Translations under genes and position numbers: made by a program
Shown here: piece after piece, positions 1-7,503 of the stretch
Numbering within the stretch: the first letter of the stretch is position 1
Layout: every line of letters begins with the position of its first letter
The notes under the pieces: model-generated
What the model saw: the letters and a program-made list of their open reading frames with translations, nothing else
The model's database searches: none
What the model was told of the DNA's origin: nothing
Assembly: GCA_013329455.1 (NCBI GenBank)
Contig: DUKF01000112.1
Location: 240 to 11,227, forward strand
From: Methanotrichaceae archaeon
Lineage (GTDB): Archaea > Halobacteriota > Methanosarcinia > Methanotrichales > Methanotrichaceae
Direction: 5' to 3'
Length of the DNA: 10,988 nucleotides

Positions 1-1
1 T

Positions 2-1054
2 GCCAAGAAGAGTTACGAACGGGCTCTTGAAATTGACGAGAAGGTCTACGGTCCTGATAATCTTAACGTGGCCAGAGACTTAAACAACCTTGGTGGAGTC
101 CTAAATGGCCTGGGCGACCTGGCCAGTGCCAAGAAGAGTTACGAACGGGCCCTGGAGATTGGAGAGAAGGCGTTGGGTCCCGACCATCCCGACGTGGCCA
201 TTTTCGTTAACAATCTTGGCGGGGTACTAAATGACCTGGGCGATCTTGACAGTGCCAAGAAGAGTTACGAGAGGGCTCTTGAGATCGACGAGAAGGTCTA
301 CGGTCCCAATCATCCCAGTGCGGCTACAGACGTAAACAACCTTGGCGGTGTCCTACGAGATTTGGGCGACCTAGACGGTGCCAAAAAGAGCTTCGAGCAG
401 GCTCTTGAAATCGACGAGAAGATTTACGGTCCCGATCATCCCAACGTGGCCAGAGATGTAAACAACCTTGGCCTTATCTTGCAAGCTTTGGGTGACCTCG
501 CCACCGCCAAGAAGAGTTACGAGAGGGCACTTGAAATCGACGAGAAGGTCTACGGTCCCGACCATCCCGAAGTGGCCACGATGGTCAATAACCTCGGCGG
601 TGTCCTACGAGCTTTGGGTGACCTGGACGGTGCCAAGGAGAGTTACGAGCGGACCCTTGAAATTGACGAGAAGGTCTACGGTCCCGACCATCTCAACGTG
701 GCCAAAGACTTAAACAACCTCGGCGAGGTTCTGCGAGCTTTGGGCGATCTGGCCGGGGCTAAGAAGAGTTTCGAGCGGGCTCTTGAGATCGACGAGAAGG
801 TCTATGGTCCCGACCATCCCAACGTGGCCAGAGATGTAAACAATCTCGGCGTGATCTTACGAGATTTGGGCGACCTGGACGGTGCCGAGAAGAGTTACGA
901 GAGGGCACTTGAAATCGACGAGAAGGTTTACGGTCCCGACCATCCCGAAGTGGCCACTGTAGTCAACAACCTCGGTTCAATCCTGCGGGACATGGGCGAC
1001 ATCGAGGGCGCCAAAGAGAATTGTGAGAGGGCCCTGGAGATCCTCCGGAACCGT
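2..1054 (+). repeat. Tandem 126-bp coding repeat (TPR units)
   Basis: The TPR gene repeats at DNA level with a period of 126 bases. Blocks such as GACGAGAAGGTCTACGGTCC and GCCAAGAAGAGTTACGA recur almost unchanged in successive units, at for example 37, 289, 541, 667 and 793 for the first block. Near identity at the nucleotide level, including third positions, suggests recent duplication or gene conversion between units, so copy number is likely to vary between strains. Confidence 0.9.
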
Positions 1055-1117
1055 TTGGGCGAAGACCACCCCGACACGAAACTCGTGCGGAAGAATCTGG
1101 AATCGCTCCGGCGATAA
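2..1117 (+). CDS. Kinesin-light-chain-like TPR repeat protein, 5' end outside window
   Basis: The reading frame is open from the first bases of the window, so the true start lies upstream; the GTG at 68 is only an internal Val codon inside a repeat. The visible 371 residues are about nine tandem 42-residue units with the pattern NNLG-x6-GDL-x2-AKKSYERALEI and then EKVYGPDHP, the signature of kinesin-light-chain-type TPR (TPR_10/TPR_12). The last unit diverges (RNRLGEDHPDT) and ends in a short KNLESLRR cap, so the C-terminus is complete. Such superhelical repeats bind other proteins; the partner cannot be told from sequence. No catalytic domain, membrane segment or signal is visible in this part, but a fused N-terminal domain (for example NB-ARC, CHAT or kinase) could lie outside. 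It converges on the next gene with a 4-base gap. Confidence 0.93.
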   Translation, partial: AKKSYERALEIDEKVYGPDNLNVARDLNNLGGVLNGLGDLASAKKSYERALEIGEKALGPDHPDVAIFVNNLGGVLNDLGDLDSAKKSYERALEIDEKVYGPNHPSAATDVNNLGGVLRDLGDLDGAKKSFEQALEIDEKIYGPDHPNVARDVNNLGLILQALGDLATAKKSYERALEIDEKVYGPDHPEVATMVNNLGGVLRALGDLDGAKESYERTLEIDEKVYGPDHLNVAKDLNNLGEVLRALGDLAGAKKSFERALEIDEKVYGPDHPNVARDVNNLGVILRDLGDLDGAEKSYERALEIDEKVYGPDHPEVATVVNNLGSILRDMGDIEGAKENCERALEILRNRLGEDHPDTKLVRKNLESLRR

Positions 1118-1121
1118 GCTC

Positions 1122-2132
1122 CTACACGATCACGACCTCGCCGCAGACCCTGCAGGCATCGACGATCCGATCGAACTTCATCCCCGGAAATGGATCGACG
1201 AGGCAAAGATCCGTCGGCTCCGCCTGCGAGAATAGCCTTTCGGCATCGCCGAAGTAGACCTCGATTTTGCAATTTTCGCCCACGGCCTCCGCCGCCAGGA
1301 CCGATTCCGCGCCGACCTCGCCCGCCGGGGTTTCGGGCCGCTCGATCTTCTCGATCCCCAGAATCGAACGGTTCGCCTTCAAATTCAGGATCGTATCCTC
1401 CACCGCCGGGAGCCACGCGTCGTTCAAAACGACTCTCTTCGCCCCGCCGAGAACGGCCAAGAGGCCGAGAGTTCCAGGGCCACAGAGGACGTCGGCGACC
1501 GTCGTCATCTTCCCCCTGAAATAGAGCTCCTCCAAAATCCTCATCTTGGGAGCGCTTTGGCGGGGAAACTCGACGTGTATCTTTGACTGATGCTTGTAGA
1601 TCACGATTTCGCCGAGTAGACTTTCGACGACGTCGCACCTCAGGTCCGACCCTGCCAGCAGCTCCCATCGATGGGGTCCGGCCTTTAGGTCGGCAACTCC
1701 AGGAACGCCTCCGCCTCTTATGACGCCCTTCACCTCGGGGACGCCTTCGACGATCTCGGCGGCGGCTTTCGCCGTCAGGTTCTCGCCGACGATGATCAGC
1801 TCTCTTTTCCCGAGCCTCGGCGGGTAGGAGAGAGGATAGCCCACCCCCACCAGGGGCCAGCCGACGGACCGGAGATCCTCTGATCGGCTCCTCAGATCGT
1901 GGTCGACCAGGATCTTTAGAGTTTCCAGCATCACGAGATCCAGGGGCGCTTTGCCGCAGGATGGGCACCGCCGATGCCGCTCGACCTCCGCTTCAAGGCT
2001 CGAGAAGCTCGCGCTCTTGTCGAGGCCGGGCTCTTTTGGGCAATCTGGACACGCCATGTAAAGCGCGCTCAGGCTCGCCAACACCTCTTCGCAAGGCCTG
2101 ATATTCTCGTCGAGACGCGTACGCCGAACCAT
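1122..2132 (-). CDS. Zinc-ribbon, Trm5-like SAM-dependent methyltransferase-family protein
   Basis: This is a 336-residue protein. The N-terminus has two CxxC pairs (C28/C31 and C56/C59) that can form a zinc ribbon. The C-terminal half is a Rossmann-type class I methyltransferase: motif I is ADVLCGPGTLGL at 213-224, motif II has VVLNDAWLPAVEDTILNLK (Asn-Asp then Pro-Ala and a downstream Asn, as in the Trm5/TYW2 family), and LVDPFPG at 311-317 sits where motif IV is expected. The middle (about 90-190) is unassigned. The zinc ribbon and Trm5-like core suggest an RNA or protein methyltransferase, but no substrate can be named. It is divergent from the lyase operon and convergent with the TPR gene. 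There is no clear Shine-Dalgarno motif before the ATG at 2132, so a leaderless transcript is possible. Confidence 0.75.
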   Translation of the reverse strand: MVRRTRLDENIRPCEEVLASLSALYMACPDCPKEPGLDKSASFSSLEAEVERHRRCPSCGKAPLDLVMLETLKILVDHDLRSRSEDLRSVGWPLVGVGYPLSYPPRLGKRELIIVGENLTAKAAAEIVEGVPEVKGVIRGGGVPGVADLKAGPHRWELLAGSDLRCDVVESLLGEIVIYKHQSKIHVEFPRQSAPKMRILEELYFRGKMTTVADVLCGPGTLGLLAVLGGAKRVVLNDAWLPAVEDTILNLKANRSILGIEKIERPETPAGEVGAESVLAAEAVGENCKIEVYFGDAERLFSQAEPTDLCLVDPFPGMKFDRIVDACRVCGEVVIV

Positions 2133-2182
2133 GAAATGTCATGAGATTAGTGACTATTTCAGCCTTTCCGGGCCGATTTCGT

Positions 2183-2200
2183 AGAAAGATTTGTAAACAA
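2183..2200 (+). promoter_or_regulatory. Possible TATA element of the lyase operon
   Basis: In the 95-base gap between the divergent methyltransferase and lyase genes, AGAAAGA followed by TTTGTAAA (2190-2197) resembles an archaeal BRE plus a weak TATA box. It would place transcription start near 2215-2220, giving a very short leader ending in the Shine-Dalgarno motif. No better candidate is visible. Confidence 0.3.
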
Positions 2201-2227
2201 AAAAGGTGCTCACCATTGGGAGGAGGT

Positions 2228-3511
2228 TTGAAAATAGCACAACGAGGGATTAGGGAATACGACGCCAAGAAGATGTTGGCAGAGCGCCTTCCCTATTATG
2301 TAGATGATTTCGATTACGATGGTCAAATCGCTCTTGTAACCCCAGAAACTGATCTGGAGGTGGTGGCGGTCGATAACCCATGGATCAAGAAAAAAAAGCT
2401 GGTGGTCAAACCCGACCAGCTATTCGGCAAGAGGGGTGCTCACGGCCTGATCCTTCTAAACGCCACCTGGGACGAGGCCCGCGAGTACCTCAACGAAAAC
2501 AGGGGAAAAGAAGTTCTGGTGGGCACAGTCGTCGGGCCACTCACCCACTTCCTCGTCGAGCCCTTCATCCCCCACGATGAGGGCGAGGAACTTTACGTGG
2601 CCATAAAGTCAGACTACGAGGGAGATTCAATCTACTTTTCCACTCAGGGCGGCGTCGATATCGAGGCGAACTGGGACCAGGTCACCAAGATCCCCGTAGA
2701 CATCCTGGCAAAAGCTGAGGACCTCGACCTGAAACCCCAGCTTCCGGCCGAACTCGGCGACCGGCTCGGCCCCGTGGCAGACTTCGTTAAAGGCCTCTAC
2801 CGGCTCTATCGAGACCTTGGGTTCGCCTATCTGGAGATCAACCCCTTCGTGATCCACGAGGGCAAAATCGTTCCCCTGGACCTCGTCGCAAGGCTCGACG
2901 ACGCCGAGGCGTTCTGGCAGAGGAATAACTGGAAGGAGCTAGAGTTTCCCGAGCCCTTCGGAAGAGCCCTCACCAAAGATGAGGCGTACATCAAAGAGGC
3001 CGACGCGAGAACCGGAGCCTCCCTGAAACTCACAATCCTCAACCCCAAAGGACGGATCTGGACGATGGTGGCAGGAGGCGGAGCAAGCGTCATCTACGCC
3101 GACACCATCTGCGACCTCGGGTTTGGGGGGGAGCTAGCCAACTACGGCGAGTACAGCGGCGACCCATCCACCGAGGACACTTACGAGTACACAAAAACGA
3201 TCCTGGACCTGATGACCAGAGAGAAAGACCCTGAAGGCAGAACCAAGTACCTTCTCATCGGTGGCGGGATCGCAAACTTCACCGACGTTGCCAAGACCTT
3301 CAAAGGGATCGTGACGGCTCTCGAGGACTACAGAGACAAGCTCCGTGAGACCGGAGTCGAGATATACGTCCGGAGAGGCGGGCCCAACTACGAGGAAGGC
3401 CTTCGGATCATGCGCCAGCTCGGTGAGAGGCTCGGAGTCCCGATAAACGTCTTCGGACCCGAGACGCACATGACGAGGATAGTCTCAATGGCCCTCAGGG
3501 GTGGCGAGTAA
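2228..3511 (+). CDS. aclB: ATP citrate lyase, small (ATP-grasp, citrate-binding) subunit
   Basis: With the large subunit it converts citrate, CoA and ATP to acetyl-CoA, oxaloacetate, ADP and Pi in the cytoplasm. The product is 427 residues from a TTG start, close to the roughly 423-residue plant subunit. I chose TTG 2228 because GGGAGGAGG (2218-2226) lies directly before it and the N-terminus then reads MKIAQRGIREYDAKKML, matching the family's usual IREYDSKRLL; the in-frame ATG at 2141 would add 29 residues of unlike sequence. Visible motifs are VVKPDQLFGKRG at 59-70 (ATP-grasp), YLEINPF at 201-207 (metal-binding Glu/Asn), the KGRIWTMVAGGGAS block, GGGIANFT at 345-352 and RRGGPNY at 382-388 (citrate site). 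Human ACLY has Ser where the third Gly of GGGIANFT lies; plants have Gly as here. Naming follows Chlorobium (aclB small); plant literature reverses the letters. Confidence 0.96.
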   Translation: MKIAQRGIREYDAKKMLAERLPYYVDDFDYDGQIALVTPETDLEVVAVDNPWIKKKKLVVKPDQLFGKRGAHGLILLNATWDEAREYLNENRGKEVLVGTVVGPLTHFLVEPFIPHDEGEELYVAIKSDYEGDSIYFSTQGGVDIEANWDQVTKIPVDILAKAEDLDLKPQLPAELGDRLGPVADFVKGLYRLYRDLGFAYLEINPFVIHEGKIVPLDLVARLDDAEAFWQRNNWKELEFPEPFGRALTKDEAYIKEADARTGASLKLTILNPKGRIWTMVAGGGASVIYADTICDLGFGGELANYGEYSGDPSTEDTYEYTKTILDLMTREKDPEGRTKYLLIGGGIANFTDVAKTFKGIVTALEDYRDKLRETGVEIYVRRGGPNYEEGLRIMRQLGERLGVPINVFGPETHMTRIVSMALRGGE

Positions 3512-5352
3512 TGACGAAGGATTACAGACTATTTGACGAAAACACCCAGGCCTTCGTCTACGGTTACCAGGTCAACGCGATCCAGAGGATGCTCGACTTC
3601 GATTATCTATGTGGAAGGTCAGTTCCCAGCGTCGCCGCCATAATCAACCCCAGCCGTGCGGGCATCCACAAGGTATTCTGGGGGACAGAGGAGATCGTCC
3701 TTCCCATGTACAGAACGATCCCCGAGGCGGTGGCAGACTATCCATCGGTCGAGGTCGTGGTCAACTTCGCCTCCTACAGGTCAGCTTTTGATACCACTAT
3801 GGAGGCCCTCACCCAGCCGAGCATAAAGACGGTAGCGATAATCGCAGAGGGCGTTCCCGAGAGGATGTCAAAGAAGATGGCCGCCACCGCCAAGAAGATG
3901 AAAAAGACGATAATCGGGCCTGCAACCGTTGGCGGACTTGTGGCAGGAGCTTTCAGGATCGGAAACACCGCAGGGACGATCGAGAACATCGTCGAGTCGA
4001 AGCTCTACCGGCCAGGTTGCGTCGGGTTCGTCTCCAAGTCCGGCGGGATGCTGAACGAAGCTTTCAACATCATCGCCAGAAACTCGAGCGGGATCGTTGA
4101 GGGAATCGCCATCGGAGGCGACAGGTACCCCGGAAGTAACCTCATGTACCACATCCTTCGATACGAGACCAACCCCGAGATCGCAATGATCGCCTGTCTC
4201 GGCGAGGTCGGAGGCACCGACGAGTACAAGATCGTCGAGGCTCTGAAGGCTGGCAAAATCACAAAGCCTCTGGTGATCTGGGTTACTGGAACCTGCTCCA
4301 AGGTCCTTCCTTCAAGCGTCCAGTTCGGCCACGCCGGAGCCAAAGCCCAGTCGGAGCTTGAGACCGCCGACGCCAAGAACCAGGCTCTTAAAGAGGCAGG
4401 AGCCGTCGTTCCCGACTCCTTCGACAGCTATGGAGACAAGATAAAAGAAGTCTACGAGAGGCTGAAAGCGGATGAGACGGTGAAGGACGTTGTGGAACCC
4501 GAGATCCCCACAATACCGAAAGATTACGCCAAGGCGAGCGCAGATGGGCTCGTCAGAAAGTCCACTAACCTGATCTGCACGATATCCGACGACCGGGGCG
4601 AGGAGGTACTCTACGCCGGAAAGCCCCTCAGCCGTGTGATGGAAGACCAGATGGGGATCGGTGGAGTCATCGGCCTTCTCTGGTTCAAAAAGGAGCTTCC
4701 ACCCTGGGCGGCGGATTTCATCGAGTTAGTCCTCCAGATCGTAGCGGATCATGGCCCCGCAGTCTCGGCAGCCCACAACGCCATCGTCGCATCCTGCGCA
4801 GGAAAGGACCTGATATCCTCCCTTGCAAGCGGCCTACTCACCATAGGTCCTCGGTTCGGCGGGGCGATAGACGACGCCGCCCGGGAGTTTAAAAGGGCCC
4901 ACGACTCTGGATTGACCCCAGAACAGTTCGTGAACGAGATGAAGTCCAAGGGGACCAACATACCCGGGATCGGCCACAGGATCAAGAGCGTGAAGAACCC
5001 CGACAAGAGGGTCGAGCTTCTGATCGGCCACGCAAGAAAGCACTTCGTGAGGACCGACCTTCTCGATTACGCCCTCCAGGTTCAGGATATCACCACCGCC
5101 AAGAAAGGCAACCTGATCCTAAACGTCGACGGGTGCATCGGAATCCTGTTCATGGACCTGATGACCTCCTGTGAGGTCTTCGACGAGAGTGATATCTACG
5201 ACGTGATCAAGTACGGCTATCTGAACGGCCTCTTCGCCCTTGGACGGAGCATAGGCATCATCGGCCACATCCTGGACCAAAAGAGGCTCGAGTCGAGGCT
5301 CTACCGCCACCCCCAGGATGACATCGCCTACATGCTCCCAAAGTTTGAGTGA
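3511..5352 (+). CDS. aclA: ATP citrate lyase, large (CoA-binding, phosphohistidine, citrate synthase-like) subunit
   Basis: This 613-residue partner of the preceding subunit overlaps its stop by one base (TAATG), implying coupled translation and equal dosage. The N-terminal part is a succinyl-CoA-synthetase-alpha-like CoA-binding fold, with [12 protein letters not shown] in the ligase half. The phosphorylated His is H274 in [10 protein letters not shown], equal to the human FGHAGA motif. The C-terminal part, from about 355, is the citrate-synthase-like domain with the catalytic set intact: AHN with H422, GIGHR with H489 and NVDG with D540. The ending [20 protein letters not shown] closely follows eukaryotic and Chlorobium enzymes. 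All residues needed for both phosphorylation and citryl-CoA cleavage are present, so a functional lyase is expected. A split citryl-CoA synthetase/lyase pair is ruled out because the synthase-like domain is fused here. Confidence 0.97.
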   Translation: MTKDYRLFDENTQAFVYGYQVNAIQRMLDFDYLCGRSVPSVAAIINPSRAGIHKVFWGTEEIVLPMYRTIPEAVADYPSVEVVVNFASYRSAFDTTMEALTQPSIKTVAIIAEGVPERMSKKMAATAKKMKKTIIGPATVGGLVAGAFRIGNTAGTIENIVESKLYRPGCVGFVSKSGGMLNEAFNIIARNSSGIVEGIAIGGDRYPGSNLMYHILRYETNPEIAMIACLGEVGGTDEYKIVEALKAGKITKPLVIWVTGTCSKVLPSSVQFGHAGAKAQSELETADAKNQALKEAGAVVPDSFDSYGDKIKEVYERLKADETVKDVVEPEIPTIPKDYAKASADGLVRKSTNLICTISDDRGEEVLYAGKPLSRVMEDQMGIGGVIGLLWFKKELPPWAADFIELVLQIVADHGPAVSAAHNAIVASCAGKDLISSLASGLLTIGPRFGGAIDDAAREFKRAHDSGLTPEQFVNEMKSKGTNIPGIGHRIKSVKNPDKRVELLIGHARKHFVRTDLLDYALQVQDITTAKKGNLILNVDGCIGILFMDLMTSCEVFDESDIYDVIKYGYLNGLFALGRSIGIIGHILDQKRLESRLYRHPQDDIAYMLPKFE

Positions 5353-5382
5353 GGCGAGACCGGAACTTGTTAGACGAACCGC

Positions 5383-5413
5383 GGGCCGGACACCTTCATC
5401 CGGCCCCTCTTTT
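5383..5413 (+). terminator. Hairpin plus T-run between aclA and the dehydratase gene
   Basis: GGGCCGGA (5383-5390) and TCCGGCCC (5399-5406) form a perfect 8-bp GC-rich stem with an 8-base loop, followed by CTC and TTTT (5410-5413). It lies 31 bases after the lyase stop and 8 bases before the Shine-Dalgarno motif of the next gene. It may cause partial termination, act as an RNA-processing or stability element, or shape expression of the downstream gene. The T-run is short, so full termination is unlikely. Confidence 0.5.
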
Positions 5414-5428
5414 CAGGAGAGTTTGACC

Positions 5429-6667
5429 GTGGCTACCATCAGCGAAAAGATATTCAGTCGCGCCTCAGGCGAGAGGGCCGAGGCAGGAGAGATCGTCGAG
5501 GCAAATGTGGACTGTGCCATGTCTCACGACGGGACGAGCGTTTTAGCGATCAAGGCCTTCGGTGAGATGGGATCAGAGAAGGTCTGGGACCCGGAACGAA
5601 TAGTCGTTCCCTTCGACCACATCGTCCCTGCCAACAACAGCACCGCCGCCGACCTCCAGAGGGAAGTTCGTGCCTGGGTCAAGGACCAGGGGATCGTCCA
5701 CTTCTACGAGGGGGGCTGTGGGATCTGTCACCAGGTCTTCCCGGAGGAGGGATTTGCGCTGCCCGGAACTCTCGTCGTTGGGGCCGACTCGCATTCCTGC
5801 ACCTACGGGGCCTTCGGTGCCTTCGGGACCGGGGTCGGAGCCACGGACATGGCGGAGATCTACTCTCGGGGTCGGATCTGGTTCAAGGTACCTGAGACGA
5901 TCGGGATCAGAGTATCAGGAAAGCTCAGACCACGAGTCCTTGCCAAAGACCTGATTCTGATGCTCGTTGGGGCCATCGGCGCCGACGGCGCCACATACAA
6001 GGCTCTCGAGTACGTCGGCGAGACGGTCGAGAGCCTCACCATTTCGGGGAGGATGACCCTCTCTAACATGGGGGTCGAGATGGGGGCGAAGGCTGCCATC
6101 GTCCCCCCGGACCAGGTCACCGAGGAGTTTCTGAAGGGCAGGGCGAAAGGGCCCTACCATCCGGTTCATTCGGACCCAGGCTCCTACAATTCTGAGATTG
6201 AGTTTGAGGTATCGGACCTGGAGCCTCAAGTGGCCGCGCCATTCAGGGTCGACAACGTCCGGCCCGTCACAGAGCTTGCGGGAACCGAGGTGGACCAGGT
6301 TTTCATCGGAACCTGCACCAACGGCCGTTACGAGGACCTCGAAGTCGCAGCCGGGATCCTGAAGGGAACAAAAGTCAAAACGAGAACACTCATCATACCC
6401 GCATCAAGAGAGATCCTCCTCCTGGCTCTCACCACGGGAATAATTGAAACCCTTGTCAGGGCCGGGGCGATGATCGGGACTCCGGGATGCGGCCCGTGCC
6501 TCGGCGCCCACATGGGCGTTCTCGCCGAAGGCGAAGTCTGCCTCTCGACCGCCAACAGGAACTTTCCTGGAAGAATGGGGAAGGGCGGCCTGATCTATCT
6601 CGCATCGCCAGCCACGGCCGCGGCGACGGCCATCAAGGGCGAGATCACAGACCCTAGGGAGGTCTGA
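5429..6667 (+). CDS. Aconitase-superfamily hydro-lyase large subunit (LeuC/HacA type)
   Basis: This 412-residue protein has the length of archaeal 3-isopropylmalate dehydratase or homoaconitase large subunits (about 420). The GTG start at 5429 is supported by AGGAG at 5415-5419 and removes 37 poorly conserved residues of a longer frame that would overlap aclA. The 4Fe-4S ligands are in place: C296 in FIGTCTNGR, and C354 and C357 in [10 protein letters not shown]. Other family marks are [21 protein letters not shown] and [12 protein letters not shown]. The enzyme needs a separate small swivel subunit (LeuD/HacB type), which also largely sets specificity for citrate, homocitrate or isopropylmalate, and none is in this window. 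Next to ATP citrate lyase, aconitase activity is the attractive guess; leucine or coenzyme B synthesis remain possible. Confidence 0.9.
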   Translation: MATISEKIFSRASGERAEAGEIVEANVDCAMSHDGTSVLAIKAFGEMGSEKVWDPERIVVPFDHIVPANNSTAADLQREVRAWVKDQGIVHFYEGGCGICHQVFPEEGFALPGTLVVGADSHSCTYGAFGAFGTGVGATDMAEIYSRGRIWFKVPETIGIRVSGKLRPRVLAKDLILMLVGAIGADGATYKALEYVGETVESLTISGRMTLSNMGVEMGAKAAIVPPDQVTEEFLKGRAKGPYHPVHSDPGSYNSEIEFEVSDLEPQVAAPFRVDNVRPVTELAGTEVDQVFIGTCTNGRYEDLEVAAGILKGTKVKTRTLIIPASREILLLALTTGIIETLVRAGAMIGTPGCGPCLGAHMGVLAEGEVCLSTANRNFPGRMGKGGLIYLASPATAAATAIKGEITDPREV

Positions 6668-6669
6668 AG

Positions 6670-7416
6670 CTGGGTCGAAAGAGGAAGGCGAAGAGTCAAG
6701 ATCATAAGGGGGCGAAAGGCCAGGACAAGAGCCGATCCAGGAACGGAAAAAAAACCAGCTCCCTCAAATTTGACCTTCACGTCCATTCGACCTTTTCTGA
6801 CGGGAGGGACGGGGTCGAGGCGATCCTTGAAGCGGCCGTCGAGAAGAAGCTGGACGGAATCGCGATCACCGACCACGACACCCTGGAGGGGTCGATCGAG
6901 GCCGAGAGAATCGTCCGGGAACAAGACCTCAATCTGATGGTGATCCCTGGCGTCGAGGTCTCGACTTTGGACGGTCACCTCCTCGCCCTGGGAGTCCGAG
7001 AGCTTCCTCCAAAGAAGAGAAGCCCCGAGGAGACGATCGAGTTCGTTCACCAGCAAGGAGGGATCACCATCGTCTCTCACCCCTATCACGTCTTCAGGCA
7101 CGCGATGTACAGGATACCCCCCTGCGACGCCGTCGAGGTTCACAACTCAAAGTACATCTTCGGGATCGCAAACTTGTGGGCCAAAAGGCAGGCCAAGCGA
7201 CTCGGCCTTCCGATGGTGGCGGGAAGCGACGCCCACATGGCCAAGACCGTGGGCCTCGGCGTGACCCTGATTGAGGTCAAGAACGGAAGCGACGTCTATG
7301 ACGTCCTTGCGGCGATCCGGGCAGGGCGCGTCAAAATCGACGGCAAGAAGACATCGCCCAGCGTATTTGTGAGTCAGGCGGCACGATGGGTGCGAAGGCA
7401 TATTGCGAACAGATAG
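6670..7416 (+). CDS. PHP-domain metal-dependent phosphoesterase, apparent CTG start
   Basis: The metal site of the PHP family is complete: HVH (H37, H39), TDHD (D68, H69), GVEVS (E96), SHPYH (H137), EVH (E156, H158) and GSDAH (D187, H189). The C-terminal tail (IEVKNGSDVYDVLAAIRAGR) resembles the PHP-associated domain PF13263. Relatives include histidinol phosphatase, RNase AM/TrpH-type and PolX PHP domains; the substrate here is unknown. The HVH motif lies upstream of the first ATG (6937), so the protein must start earlier. Between the in-frame stop at 6655 and the HVH motif there is no ATG, GTG or TTG. CTG at 6670 fits best: GGGAGG (6657-6662) is 7 bases before it and the preceding gene stops at 6667. 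The product is then 248 residues, with about 33 Lys/Arg-rich, disordered-looking residues at the N-terminus. Confidence 0.85.
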   Translation: MGRKRKAKSQDHKGAKGQDKSRSRNGKKTSSLKFDLHVHSTFSDGRDGVEAILEAAVEKKLDGIAITDHDTLEGSIEAERIVREQDLNLMVIPGVEVSTLDGHLLALGVRELPPKKRSPEETIEFVHQQGGITIVSHPYHVFRHAMYRIPPCDAVEVHNSKYIFGIANLWAKRQAKRLGLPMVAGSDAHMAKTVGLGVTLIEVKNGSDVYDVLAAIRAGRVKIDGKKTSPSVFVSQAARWVRRHIANR

Positions 7417-7463
7417 ACTCTACGAGTCAAATTCAACAGTTAACATTTAATAGGAGGTCCGTG

Positions 7464-7503
7464 AAAGGAGGCAGCAAGGCTTCCGCAAGCGGTGCTCCTT
7501 TTT
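7464..7503 (+). terminator. Hairpin terminator after the lyase-dehydratase-PHP cluster
   Basis: AAAGGAG (7464-7470) pairs with CTCCTTT (7495-7501); with one bulged G the stem extends by CA/TG. An inner hairpin GCTT-CCGC-AAGC lies in the loop, and a run of five T (7499-7503) follows. It lies 48 bases past the PHP stop, so it most likely ends the cluster's transcript. A small structured RNA is an alternative. Confidence 0.55.

Noticed and set aside
2..1054. CRISPR-like array from regular repeats
   Set aside because: The 126-base period is coding TPR repetition with a continuous reading frame, not short repeats with unique spacers. No CRISPR repeat was seen anywhere in the window.
928..1968. 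Long minus-strand open frame of 346 codons
   Set aside because: It is an Arg/Gly/Pro-rich shadow that overlaps both the TPR gene and the methyltransferase gene in another frame, with no domain-like sequence.
3511..5352. Succinyl-CoA synthetase alpha plus separate citrate synthase
   Set aside because: Both domains are in one continuous 613-residue frame with lyase-specific motifs up to the C-terminus, so it is the ATP citrate lyase large subunit.
6595..7143. 182-codon minus-strand frame
   Set aside because: It lies opposite the dehydratase end and the PHP gene, whose family motifs are unmistakable on the plus strand.
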